DNA of 35,327 nucleotides from an uncultured Clostridia bacterium. Its GTDB lineage: Bacteria; Bacillota; Clostridia; TANB77; CAG-508. The stretch is taken from positions 1 to 35,327 of the forward strand of contig CALXWM010000015.1 of assembly GCA_944392425.1 (NCBI GenBank), in the 5' to 3' direction. Position 1 is the stretch's first letter. Each line of letters starts with the position of its first letter. Both the position numbers and the translations under genes were made by a program. Shown one piece after another: positions 7,446-15,740 of this stretch. The notes beneath the pieces are model-generated. The model saw only the letters and a list, made by a program, of their open reading frames with translations, was not told where the DNA came from and ran no database searches.

Positions 7446-8609
7446 TTATTTACAAAAAGCTGTTTCTGAAAGCATTAAACCTCCCATATTGTTGGCTTCA
7501 TGCTCTGCTCTACCATATTCTCCAAAAGTAAATGGCATAATAAATGGTACATCTCCGGCTTCTTCTTTAACAAGTTTTGCGACCTCATCTATTCTGTCAC
7601 CTATCGCTATTTTTCTACCTCCACAGTGAACTAATAAATAGCCTGCTGGTTCTGAACTTAATTTTGATTTTAAATTTCTTAATACTAGTCTTGGTGCATT
7701 TACTAGTTCGTCTAAACTAGCTTGCATTTGAATTACTGCAGTATTAACAGCTAAATCATTTCCAACATTTATGCTATAATCCGAGTTTCCTGCCATTGGA
7801 TGTCTAATTAAAGTAACATTTCCTGTAGGAGTTTTTACTCCAAGTGGTTTTAAAATTGAAGCAGTTAGAATTTTATCGCCCATTAAATTTCTAGTTTTAA
7901 AGCCTGTCCACTCTGCATATTGTTTCATTGCTGGTACATTATTTATTTCTTTTAAAGTTCTTCTTCCTTCTATTTCTGTGATTATTCCTGAATTAACCGT
8001 TTCATGATATTTTCCAGTATACTCGTTTACTAATTTCTTATTTGTATAGAAAAATGCTACTGCTACACCTTCTGAAAATACTTTATCTCCAGTAAATATT
8101 TTCCATTTACCAGATAAATCATCATCAGCACAGCTTCCTCCAAACATTGGTACATCACCAATTACATCTTGTATACCTTTTGCATATTCTTCTTCTTCTC
8201 CTGGATTTGCAATCATAAAGAAATAAGCTGGTGAAAATATTGTTCCTACTTTGTTCATAGCTTCCATTGCTACTTTTCTACCTGTTTCTCTTGCTGTTAA
8301 CATTTTAGGCGAGCCTGCTACACCAACTGCTGTATCTGGATCTCCTATTGCCATAATTCCTACGAAACCATTTTCAGATGTTATAAATCCATCTGGAACT
8401 AAAATTCCTCCGTTTGATGTACATCCTATTATAGGTGCTGTTCCTAATTCTTCTTTTGCACCTTCCACTAGTTTTTGTGCATCATACTTTACTGAACTAA
8501 ATATAAAAGCGACTTTTGTTTGAATTAAATCAAGTACTGCTTTTTTGGCACTATTTTTGCCTGCTAAAAAAGCATTTTCATCAGTACTCCATGCTACATT
8601 TGCTTTCAT
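7446..8609 (-). CDS. FIST domain sensory protein
   Basis: 387-aa soluble protein with the FIST N domain (residues about 25-220, including IIGCTSNGGILVPDGF and a later MFGGSCADDD stretch) followed by a FIST C domain (about 225-370). FIST proteins are proposed small-molecule (amino-acid) sensors linked to signal transduction; the ligand is unknown. No kinase, GGDEF or methyl-accepting output domain is fused, so any partner must be encoded elsewhere. The start is certain: AAGGAGGT lies 6 nt before the ATG. Length and domain order are normal for stand-alone family members. Confidence 0.88.
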   Translation of the reverse strand: MKANVAWSTDENAFLAGKNSAKKAVLDLIQTKVAFIFSSVKYDAQKLVEGAKEELGTAPIIGCTSNGGILVPDGFITSENGFVGIMAIGDPDTAVGVAGSPKMLTARETGRKVAMEAMNKVGTIFSPAYFFMIANPGEEEEYAKGIQDVIGDVPMFGGSCADDDLSGKWKIFTGDKVFSEGVAVAFFYTNKKLVNEYTGKYHETVNSGIITEIEGRRTLKEINNVPAMKQYAEWTGFKTRNLMGDKILTASILKPLGVKTPTGNVTLIRHPMAGNSDYSINVGNDLAVNTAVIQMQASLDELVNAPRLVLRNLKSKLSSEPAGYLLVHCGGRKIAIGDRIDEVAKLVKEEAGDVPFIMPFTFGEYGRAEHEANNMGGLMLSETAFCK

Positions 8610-8654
8610 TTGTTTACCTCCTTAAAATTAATCTGTTGTTTATTAAATCAATTA

Positions 8655-8870
8655 TTAATCTAGAATGTCTTCCCATCCGTTCGCCATATCTTCTATTCTA
8701 TTTTGTGTATATTCTTTTTGGTCATAATAACTATCTTGAGCATCTTGCATAACATCGATGGTATCATTTCCTCTTAAAGAGAAATTAATTAATACACTAG
8801 CTAAAAATGCTAAAACAATAACTGTAATTACCAATGATAATAAAGTTATACCATTTTCATTAGTTTTCAT
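8655..8870 (-). CDS. small prepilin-like membrane peptide
   Basis: The start is placed at ATG 8870 (MKTNENGITLLSL) because AAAGG lies 8 nt upstream; an ATG at 8891 lacks this. The result is a 71-aa protein with a very short leader ending in Gly, then ITLLSLVITVIVLAFLASV, a hydrophobic helix of the class III signal peptide/type IV pilin type. The residue at +5 of the presumed mature protein is Ser instead of the usual Glu. The C-terminal 40 residues are acidic and soluble. Many Clostridia carry similar N-GITL-type proteins. It could be a pseudopilin or simply a small anchored protein; processing is unproven. Confidence 0.7.
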   Translation of the reverse strand: MKTNENGITLLSLVITVIVLAFLASVLINFSLRGNDTIDVMQDAQDSYYDQKEYTQNRIEDMANGWEDILD

Positions 8871-8950
8871 TTTATCAACCTTTCTATCCATAAGTTTTTA
8901 TATTTATCTTTTGCAATAACTAGGCTATAATTTAATACTTATATACTTTA

Positions 8951-9295
8951 TTATAATACATCTTTAATGCTATTTCCTATAATTTTGTTCACATCTACCA
9001 TTAGTTGGTTGAATGCAATTTCATAGTCAAAATACTCTTTAATATCTTTATTTTCTATAAGCACATTATACATTTTTGCTAGTTTTTCTTTTTTTGCTTC
9101 TTCATCTACTGGTTTATCTTGCATTTTTTGAACTTCCATAAGTTGAACTTCTTTTTTTAATTCTTCAAAATCAATAATTAATTGTCTTTTATTTGCGTCT
9201 GCAAAAAGTCTTTCCTTTGCCTCTTTTAAATCTTTATATTGTTTTGAATTTTTTAATTCTTCTGCTAGCCTATTTGCTGTATCATAAACTTCCAT
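8951..9295 (-). CDS. YlbF/YmcA family (Com_YlbF) protein
   Basis: 114-aa all-helical protein. The N-terminal part (residues 3-30, YDTANRLAEELKNSKQY) and the DFEELKKEVQLMEVQKMQ stretch are typical of the YlbF/YmcA family. In Bacillus the family members act with YaaT to modulate RNase Y processing, competence and sporulation. The start follows AAAGG, which lies in the end of a 31-codon frame just upstream. It forms a run with the glycosyltransferase gene at 9386-10678, so co-transcription is likely. Which family branch it belongs to cannot be decided by eye. Confidence 0.8.
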   Translation of the reverse strand: MEVYDTANRLAEELKNSKQYKDLKEAKERLFADANKRQLIIDFEELKKEVQLMEVQKMQDKPVDEEAKKEKLAKMYNVLIENKDIKEYFDYEIAFNQLMVDVNKIIGNSIKDVL

Positions 9296-9297
9296 TT

Positions 9298-9393
9298 TTA
9301 TTTTGCCTTTCTTTCTTTCAAATTATTCACAATTTCACTTAAAGTATCCAAGCTTTCTTTATGAATATTTTGCGAATTTATTAAATTATGCAT
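9298..9393 (-). CDS. possible 31-codon ORF between glycosyltransferase and YlbF-family gene
   Basis: ATG 9393 (or 9399, same frame) to TAA 9298 fills the whole gap. It overlaps the glycosyltransferase stop and ends 2 nt before the YlbF-family ATG. The peptide (HNLINSQNIHKESLDTL and so on) looks like an amphipathic helix with a basic end. No good Shine-Dalgarno is present; translation would have to be coupled to the upstream gene. It may be a chance frame. Confidence 0.3.
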   Translation of the reverse strand: MHNLINSQNIHKESLDTLSEIVNNLKERKAK

Positions 9394-10678
9394 ATGCATT
9401 TCTTTTTCTGAAAGTTAAAAGATTTGTTAGTTCCTTTGCCGTATTTTGAGATCTTTTTGTTTTTTCTGCCTTTTCTTGTTCCAATTTTTCTGCTTGTTTT
9501 TGTGCTTCTGTTTGGCAAATTGCTTGTTCATAAACATAGTGTGTATCTTGAGCTATTTTATTCCAGCTGTATGTTTCTTTGACTTTTTTAACAGCATTTT
9601 TTGATACTGCACTGCTAAGTTTTGCATCAAATAATAGAGTTAAAACTGAATCTGCAATTGAGTTTGAATTACCTGCATAACTCTTCATTCCATCAACACC
9701 ATGTTCAACTATTTCATTTAGTCCCCCTACATCTGATACAACTGTTGGAACACCTGCAAGCATTGCTTCTAAAGCTACTATTCCAAATGGTTCATATGTG
9801 CTTGGGAATACTGCTATGTCTGCACATTTATACATTTTTTGGACTTTTTTAGAATCACAATATCCTGCAAAATATACTTTATTTTCAATTCCTAAATTTC
9901 TAGTTTCTTGTTTTAGTTCATCCATCATTCCACCTTTTCCACAAATAACTAGTTTAGCATCATGATAATTGTTAAGTATTTTAGGCATTGCTCCAATTAA
10001 ATTTTGAATACCTTTTTCATAAACCAATCTACCTACATATAAAATAATTTTTTCATTATCCATTGCAAATTGTCTTCTAAAATCATAATCTCTTTCTACT
10101 CCAGAAAAGTTTGTTAAATTAATTCCATTAGGTATTACATTTATTTTTTTAAATGGTAATCCAAATATTCTTTGAAGCTCCCCCTTCATATAGTTGCTAT
10201 TAACTATTACCTCTGTTGCTTCATATGTAAGCATCCATTCTGTATCATTTATATATCTTTGTGTTTCATCATGTATGCCACTGTTTCTTCCATTTTCGGT
10301 TGCGTGTATTGTTGCTACTACTGGAATATTGTAAGATTCTTTTAAAGCTTTTGTTGCATAAGTTACAAGCCAATCATGTGCATGAATAACATCAAATTTG
10401 CCTTCTTTTGCAATAATTTCATTTGCTTTTGCAAGCATGTTAAAGTTTAACTGCATAATCCAATCTATAAAATTGTTTGGATTAATCATATAATTGTCTA
10501 CTCTATAAACTTTTACACCTTTGTCATCTTCAACATATGGGGCATTTCCGTCCTTATATGTTACAACTGTTACTTCGTGACCATCTTTAATCATTCTATG
10601 TGATAAATCATGAACAACTCTTGCTATTCCTCCTACTATTCTTGGTGGGTATTCCCATGTTAGCATTAAAATTTTCAT
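9386..10678 (-). CDS. GT4 glycosyltransferase, glycogen synthase-like
   Basis: 430-aa GT-B fold enzyme. It begins MKILMLTWEYPPRIVGGIA, the N-terminal pattern of GT5/GT4 glucan synthases with the glycine-rich loop at residues 16-18. The C-terminal Rossmann domain has GRLVYEKG and the E-x7-E donor-binding motif (EPFGIVALE). It probably transfers glucosyl units from a nucleotide sugar to an alpha-1,4-glucan. Context supports this: the GH57 branching enzyme and DUF4912 gene lie divergently next door. The last 45 residues are a charged Glu/Lys/Gln-rich extension. GAAAGGGG precedes the start. Other GT4 acceptors cannot be excluded. Confidence 0.85.
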   Translation of the reverse strand: MKILMLTWEYPPRIVGGIARVVHDLSHRMIKDGHEVTVVTYKDGNAPYVEDDKGVKVYRVDNYMINPNNFIDWIMQLNFNMLAKANEIIAKEGKFDVIHAHDWLVTYATKALKESYNIPVVATIHATENGRNSGIHDETQRYINDTEWMLTYEATEVIVNSNYMKGELQRIFGLPFKKINVIPNGINLTNFSGVERDYDFRRQFAMDNEKIILYVGRLVYEKGIQNLIGAMPKILNNYHDAKLVICGKGGMMDELKQETRNLGIENKVYFAGYCDSKKVQKMYKCADIAVFPSTYEPFGIVALEAMLAGVPTVVSDVGGLNEIVEHGVDGMKSYAGNSNSIADSVLTLLFDAKLSSAVSKNAVKKVKETYSWNKIAQDTHYVYEQAICQTEAQKQAEKLEQEKAEKTKRSQNTAKELTNLLTFRKRNAYA

Positions 10679-10826
10679 AATTCTATGCCCCTTTCATAAT
10701 TTTCTTTAGTTTTTTTCTAAATATTTGATATAAATTTTAATATTTTTCTACCACATATTGTATACAACTTTTCTACAAAAGTAAATAAAAAAATACAAAA
10801 TTTTTTATATTTTTTTCATTTTTGTA

Positions 10827-10855
10827 TTGATAAAAATTTTGCTTTGTTATATTAT
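10827..10855 (+). promoter_or_regulatory. candidate promoter of DUF4912-GH57 operon
   Basis: TTGATA (10827-10832), 17 nt, TATTAT (10850-10855), 40 nt before the DUF4912 start. Several overlapping TATATT alternatives exist in this AT-rich region, so the exact hexamers are uncertain. Confidence 0.35.
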
Positions 10856-10894
10856 ATTATGAGTATATTATAACTTTAACTAAGGAGGAAAATA

Positions 10895-11830
10895 ATGCCA
10901 AAAAAATCAAAAGAAGAATTATTAGAAAAAGATATAATAGATAGCAAAAAATCAAGTAAAACTAAGCCTTCTACGGTTAAAGAAAAGGCTACTAAAAAAG
11001 GTTCAAGTTCAAAAACAGTAAAAGCAAAAAGTACAACACCTACTAAAACCACCACTCGCAAGTCTGCAACTACTAAAACTACTTCTCGCAAGTCTGCAAC
11101 TACTAAAACTACTTCTCGCAAAACTAGAACAACTGGAACTAAGAAAACAACTAAAGTTGTAAAAAAGACTAAATTATCAAAAAGAACAATTAGTAGCAAA
11201 ATATCAAAACTTTCTTCTAAAACTTTTACAAAATCTATGAAAGCAGAAGATTTACCTTTTATACTAGAATATTATGATTTGCCATACAAATATAACAAAA
11301 CTGTTATAAAAGCTTTGGCACAAAATCCAAATACCCTATTTGTTTATTGGGAAATTTCTGACGAGGACATCCAAAATTTAAAGGAAAATTATGGTGAAGA
11401 CTTTTTTAATACAACTAGACCTGTTTTGATAATTCATAATTTAACAGATAAATATTCTTTTGAAATAGCTATAAATGATTTTGCAAATAATTGGTATATA
11501 CATGTAAATGATACAAAATGTCAATATGTAATAGAACTTGGTAGAAGACCAAAAGAAGGCGAAATTTATAACTTACCAGACAATTATTTATATGTTACCT
11601 CATCAAATATGATAGAATCACCTAATGACCATGTGTTATTTTTTGATTCTGAAGCATTTAGAGAAGTTAAATTTAAAAATATACATACCAATAAATACAC
11701 TACAAAAGTTATAAATCCATTCCTAAAAAATATGTATGAACTATATAAATCACTTCACCTTGATGAAGAAAATGTAAGTTTCGATTTCAAAAATCCATCA
11801 TCACAAAATCCAACTTCAAATGTTTTTTAA
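10895..11830 (+). CDS. DUF4912 domain protein with Lys/Thr/Ser-rich N-terminus
   Basis: 311 aa. Residues 1 to about 115 are a highly basic, low-complexity region with perfect repeats KSATTKTTSR, reminiscent of histone-H1-like tails. From about 120 to 290 comes a globular domain (LPFILEYYDLPYKYNKT...FVYWEISDED...YVIELGRR) matching the DUF4912 family, which is often encoded beside GH57 glucan branching enzymes. It has no known activity. The basic tail might bind nucleic acid or polyanionic glucan; that is a guess. AAGGAGG lies 6 nt before ATG. The branching-enzyme gene follows after an 83-nt gap containing a hairpin. Confidence 0.85.
   Translation: MPKKSKEELLEKDIIDSKKSSKTKPSTVKEKATKKGSSSKTVKAKSTTPTKTTTRKSATTKTTSRKSATTKTTSRKTRTTGTKKTTKVVKKTKLSKRTISSKISKLSSKTFTKSMKAEDLPFILEYYDLPYKYNKTVIKALAQNPNTLFVYWEISDEDIQNLKENYGEDFFNTTRPVLIIHNLTDKYSFEIAINDFANNWYIHVNDTKCQYVIELGRRPKEGEIYNLPDNYLYVTSSNMIESPNDHVLFFDSEAFREVKFKNIHTNKYTTKVINPFLKNMYELYKSLHLDEENVSFDFKNPSSQNPTSNVF
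11060..11119 (+). repeat. 30-nt perfect tandem repeat in DUF4912 gene
   Basis: Two identical 30-nt units (11060-11089, 11090-11119) encoding KSATTKTTSR twice, flanked by diverged partial copies. In-frame units allow length change without frameshift. Confidence 0.85.
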
Positions 11831-11855
11831 GTTTTTGAATTACCTATTTATTTTT

Positions 11856-11881
11856 AAGCTCCAAAATCTATATTGGAGCTT
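11856..11881 (+). terminator. intra-operon hairpin between DUF4912 and GH57 genes
   Basis: AAGCTCCAA (11856-11864), 8-nt loop, TTGGAGCTT (11873-11881). A perfect 9-bp stem but no proper T-run, so a partial terminator or mRNA-stability element is more likely than full termination. Confidence 0.5.
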
Positions 11882-11913
11882 ATAGATATTTTATGAGAGG
11901 AATTAAACGCAAT

Positions 11914-13509
11914 ATGAAAAAAATAAAAGGATACGTAAGTTTTGTTCTTCACGCTCATCTACCTTTTGTGCATCATCCAGAAAGTGAAGATTACCTAGAA
12001 GAACAATGGTTATATGAAGCAATATCTGAAACATATATTCCACTTATTTTGAGATTTCAAAAATTAGTTGATGAAGGAGTAGATTTTAGATTTACAATGT
12101 CTCTTACTCCTCCCCTTTTAAATATGCTAGATAATAAAATGCTTCAAGAAAGATATATAAAATATCTAAAAAAACACATTGAATTAGCTGAAAAAGAAAT
12201 TATAAGAACGAAGGACAATCCTAGAATAAATAAATTATCACATTACTATTATGATAGATATTCAAATGATTTACATGTGTTCAAAGATATTTATAATTGC
12301 AATTTAATAAGTGCTTTTAAAAAGTTTCAAGATTTAGGAGTTCTTGAAATAATAGGCTGTGGTGCAACACATGGCTATTTTCCTATTTTATATGTTAATG
12401 AAAAGACAGTTAGAGCACAAATAGCAATAGGTGTTCAAACATATTACAAATATTTTGATAAACCAATTAAAGGTTTTTGGCTTCCTGAATGTGGTTATGT
12501 TCCTGAAGCAGATAAATATTTAAGAGAATTCGGAGTTCAATATGTTTTAACAGAAACTCATGGAATACTTTATGCAGACCCTACTCCTATTTATGGCACA
12601 TATGCTCCAATTGTTTCACCTGAAGGCATAGTTGCATTTGGACGTGATTTAGAGTCATCTAGACAAGTATGGTCATCTATAAATGGTTATCCTGGAGATT
12701 TTAATTATAGAGAATTTTACAGAGACATTGGTTATGATGCTCCATATGATTATATAAAGCCATATATTGCCTCAAATGGAGTTAGAGTTTCCACAGGTAT
12801 ACGTTATCATAGAATAACTGGCAAAACTGAAAATAAAGATATTTACGATTTACAGTGGGCACAAGATTCTGTAAATAACAACGCAGGTCATTTTTTTGAT
12901 TGTAGAAATGCTCAAATAGATTACTTATCTAGCCATATGTATAAACCTCCAATTATAGTTTGCCCATATGATGCTGAACTTTATGGCCATTGGTGGTATG
13001 AAGGTCCAGACTTCTTATACACTTTAGCAAAAAAAATCTATTATGATGATTGTAATTTTAAATTAATTACACCTAGTGAATATATAGATAAATATCCTGA
13101 AATTCAAGAATGTACACCTTGTCGTTCTAGTTGGGGTGCAAAAGGTTATTCAGAAGTATGGCTTAACCCAACGAATGATTATGTTCATAAGCATTTACAT
13201 ACTGCCGGAGACAGAATGTGCAAATTAGCAAAAATGTTTCCAAATGAGCCTAAAAAATCGAGAAAAAGACGTATACTTAATCAATGTGCAAGAGAACTAG
13301 TCCTTGCCCAAAGTAGTGACTGGTTATTTATAATAACAAATGGAACAATGGTTGATTATGCTAAAAAGAGAATAAAAGATCATATTGGTAGATTTAATAA
13401 AATGTATAATAGCTTAATTAATAATGAAGACTTGGATGAAAAATTTTTAAAAGATATTGAAGCAAAAGATTGTGCTTTTCCAGATATAGATTACATGATT
13501 TATTATTAA
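11914..13509 (+). CDS. GH57 1,4-alpha-glucan branching enzyme (DUF1957 type)
   Basis: 531 aa from ATG 11914 (MKKIKGYVSFVLHAHLPFV). An in-frame ATG at 11893 has its upstream GGAG buried in a hairpin, whereas GAGAGG at 11895-11900 serves 11914. The family motifs are present: HAHLPFV (motif 1), GCGATHGYFP (motif 2), GFWLPECGY with catalytic nucleophile Glu192, and VCPYDAELYGHWWYEG with acid/base Asp353, positions close to those of characterised GH57 branching enzymes (Glu183/184, Asp353/354). The C-terminal helical DUF1957 domain follows. It creates alpha-1,6 branches in glycogen, working with the GT4 synthase on the other strand. It ends at the palindromic element. Confidence 0.93.
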   Translation: MKKIKGYVSFVLHAHLPFVHHPESEDYLEEQWLYEAISETYIPLILRFQKLVDEGVDFRFTMSLTPPLLNMLDNKMLQERYIKYLKKHIELAEKEIIRTKDNPRINKLSHYYYDRYSNDLHVFKDIYNCNLISAFKKFQDLGVLEIIGCGATHGYFPILYVNEKTVRAQIAIGVQTYYKYFDKPIKGFWLPECGYVPEADKYLREFGVQYVLTETHGILYADPTPIYGTYAPIVSPEGIVAFGRDLESSRQVWSSINGYPGDFNYREFYRDIGYDAPYDYIKPYIASNGVRVSTGIRYHRITGKTENKDIYDLQWAQDSVNNNAGHFFDCRNAQIDYLSSHMYKPPIIVCPYDAELYGHWWYEGPDFLYTLAKKIYYDDCNFKLITPSEYIDKYPEIQECTPCRSSWGAKGYSEVWLNPTNDYVHKHLHTAGDRMCKLAKMFPNEPKKSRKRRILNQCARELVLAQSSDWLFIITNGTMVDYAKKRIKDHIGRFNKMYNSLINNEDLDEKFLKDIEAKDCAFPDIDYMIYY

Positions 13510-13742
13510 TTTTTTAGTTGGGAACGGTCCTAAATCGAAAAAGTAAATTAGTAAAATAAAAATGCACAATATATGTTCTTGAACATTTCAAGTGAGCGCA
13601 GGCGACGTAGGAGCGGAGCGTAACGTGCGAGCTGGAGCGAGTTTAATCTCGCGACCCGCGTGGCGAAATGTGAGAGAATGTATATTGTGCATTTACATAT
13701 TTTTATTATATTTTCGATTTAGGACCGTTCCCAACTAAAAAA
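13510..13742. repeat. 233-bp non-coding palindromic element with GC-rich core
   Basis: The outer arms 13510-13541 and 13711-13742 are perfect inverted repeats of 32 bp carrying GGAACGGTCC. Inner arms near 13559-13578 and 13677-13694 (AAATGCACAATATA) pair as well. The core at about 13590-13672 is strikingly GC-rich (GCGCAGGCGACG...CCGCGTGGCG) and contains its own stem GCGAG/CTCGC. It lies between convergent genes, fills the gap, and may terminate both. Its arm sequence recurs at 30061-30096, 31609-31643 and 31903-31936. No coding frame; MITE-like or structured RNA. Confidence 0.8.
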
Positions 13743-13753
13743 ATTGAAATAAT

Positions 13754-15235
13754 TTAGATCAATACTACCCTAAAACTCTCACTGCTATTGCTAGCTCCGC
13801 TATATCCATTGTAGCTAAATATTCCTGCACCCATACCACTATTATAATCACCACCTCTAATCAAATATGGTATATCACTTTGAAGATAATAAGCTGTATT
13901 GTTGTCAAATGAATCATTACCAAATCCAGAGTCTGATGTTTCAAATAAAGCATCTCCTCTATATCTGTACACTAAAGAGAAATTATCTAAAGAATATCTT
14001 TCTTCATAATCATCTCCATCATCATTTGAATTATGAGGATATATTGTTTTATATTTTGAATTATTACTTCCATATAAATCCTCTGATGTAGTTCCGCCAT
14101 TATCTGCTAAGCCATAATATCCATTATCTATATAAGCTGATACATATTCCCATGCTCCTCCTGATAAGTCATAAACACCAGTGCTATTTCCTGTTGTACT
14201 CTGATTACCATTTGATAAGTATAAACTCTCTTCTGATGTAGTACCTCCTGTTATATATCCTGAACTTGAATTTTGTGTAATAATTTTTCCATTTCTTCCA
14301 TATTGACTATATGCTAAATATGCTATAGCACCCCATTCACTGCTTTTCATTAAATGGCTATCTCTGTTTCTATCATAATTATATCCATTCAAATAACAGT
14401 TGCGAATATTTATATTTCTCCAACTACTTACACATGGTTTACTTACTGCCTTAACCTCTTCATTAATCTGTACATTTCCTATATCACTATTTATTGTTTC
14501 TGTATGTACTCCATTAGTTTCCATGCTCATTTCATATTTTGAAGTCCAAAATCCAGGTAAATCATAATCCCATCCACCATTTCTATATCCACTTGCTGTA
14601 TCTTTTGAAAATGCTGGTGCAACTATATAATGATTTGCTGTTTCTCTAATTCCAGTATTGCTTGTACATATTCTTGTAAGTGTATTATCCTCATTTAATC
14701 TCATTATTCCTCTGCCATCACAGTAACCAACAACTTTTGTATATTGGCTGTTTGAATAATATGTAATTCTATAAGCATATCTAGGTATCCATACAAAATA
14801 ACTACCATTAGAATCTACTGCATTAGCCCATAAATTCAAATCATAATTATACCAATTATCATCATCAGACGTTGTTTGTATAAATCTAACCATATTTGTA
14901 TCAAACTTAACTGGAGTTAACCCATTTAAATTTGGCTTAAGCGGTTTACTTATTTCATTATTATTTTCATCAATCCAAATAACTTCAATTCTTCCATATC
15001 TTCTACTAAAATCTGCTGTTTGGTCATCTGTAATAATTATATTTTTTTCATCCAATATTGTATTTTCTTCTTCCTCTTCTTGAATAGCATTTTGAGCTAA
15101 GTTTTGAAGTATTTTGTTTTGTTCATTATTATTTGAACTAACAGCAAACATGACTCCAACAATTATAGAAACAAAAATAATAATTATTACAGCCGTAACA
15201 ATTATTATTTTCGTAGGATTACTTTTTTGTTCCAT
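13754..15235 (-). CDS. membrane-anchored formylglycine-enzyme (SUMF1)-like surface protein
   Basis: 493 aa. N-terminal membrane anchor at residues 9-31 (IIIVTAVIIIIFVSIIVGV), an acidic linker, then an extracellular domain. From about residue 220 it carries FGE/SUMF1-type motifs: LPGFWTSKYEMS (226-237), SSEWGAIAYLAYSQYG, VYDLSGGAWEYV (354-365) and a terminal RGGDYNSG...SFRVVL. This is the C-type-lectin-like fold used both by sulfatase-modifying enzymes and by ligand-binding surface proteins. The short poorly charged core and anchor favour binding over catalysis. Such folds are classic DGR targets, but the codons at this 3' end are not clearly NNC-biased. AAAGGG precedes the ATG. Confidence 0.82.
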   Translation of the reverse strand: MEQKSNPTKIIIVTAVIIIIFVSIIVGVMFAVSSNNNEQNKILQNLAQNAIQEEEEENTILDEKNIIITDDQTADFSRRYGRIEVIWIDENNNEISKPLKPNLNGLTPVKFDTNMVRFIQTTSDDDNWYNYDLNLWANAVDSNGSYFVWIPRYAYRITYYSNSQYTKVVGYCDGRGIMRLNEDNTLTRICTSNTGIRETANHYIVAPAFSKDTASGYRNGGWDYDLPGFWTSKYEMSMETNGVHTETINSDIGNVQINEEVKAVSKPCVSSWRNINIRNCYLNGYNYDRNRDSHLMKSSEWGAIAYLAYSQYGRNGKIITQNSSSGYITGGTTSEESLYLSNGNQSTTGNSTGVYDLSGGAWEYVSAYIDNGYYGLADNGGTTSEDLYGSNNSKYKTIYPHNSNDDGDDYEERYSLDNFSLVYRYRGDALFETSDSGFGNDSFDNNTAYYLQSDIPYLIRGGDYNSGMGAGIFSYNGYSGASNSSESFRVVLI

Positions 15236-15299
15236 TTCTTATCCCTTTCGTTTTTTATTAATTATAATCTAAGTAAATTAGTTTTTTATTTCAACACTT

Positions 15300-15737
15300 T
15301 TATTTTAACTCTCTTCTATCTTGAGATATTTCTTTTAAAACCTTTTCTAATTTACCTTCTAAATCCGCCAAAATATTATCTGCATATTCTTTAGCACCTT
15401 GTGTAATTTGCCTTGAATTTTCATTAGCAGCTTCCATTATTTGATTTTTCTGTTCATATGCTTTTTTAGTAATTTCATGCTCGTCAATCATAGATATTAT
15501 TCTATTCTCAGCCTCTTTAACAACATCATCAGCTTCTTTTTTGGCCTCTTCTAATATTCTTTCTCTTTCTTCTCTAACCCATTTTGCTTGCTTTAGGTCC
15601 TCTGGAAGCTTAAGTCTTATTTCTTTCACAACATCTAAAATATCTTCTTGGTCAATCATAATTTTATTTGTAAAAGGCATTTTCTTAGAATTTTCTACTA
15701 ATTCCTCTAAATTTTCTAGTAATGTAAATATTTCCAT
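15300..15737 (-). CDS. coiled-coil protein of the clostridial ATPase-like family next to rsmD
   Basis: 145 aa. The N-terminal 50 residues (LLENLEELVENSKKMPFTNKI) are followed by a long Glu/Lys/Ala-rich coiled coil resembling ATP-synthase b/V-type subunit H stalks. Many Clostridia encode such a protein just after rsmD/coaD, usually annotated loosely as ATPase although no nucleotide-binding motif is visible here either. It begins 3 nt after the rsmD stop, so the two are translationally coupled. No coaD lies between them, unlike many relatives. Function unknown. Confidence 0.75.
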   Translation of the reverse strand: MEIFTLLENLEELVENSKKMPFTNKIMIDQEDILDVVKEIRLKLPEDLKQAKWVREERERILEEAKKEADDVVKEAENRIISMIDEHEITKKAYEQKNQIMEAANENSRQITQGAKEYADNILADLEGKLEKVLKEISQDRRELK

Positions 15738-15740
15738 TAT

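Noticed and set aside
11060..11119. CRISPR-like or mobile repeat
   Set aside because: Two adjacent in-frame 30-nt units without spacers; this is a coding tandem repeat.
10876..11199. 107-aa Val/Leu-rich frame on - opposite the DUF4912 N-terminus
   Set aside because: It is the complement of the Lys/Thr repeat region, with no ribosome-binding site and no independent support.
13510..13742. Insertion sequence
   Set aside because: Terminal inverted repeats exist, but there is no transposase frame inside and no clear target duplication.
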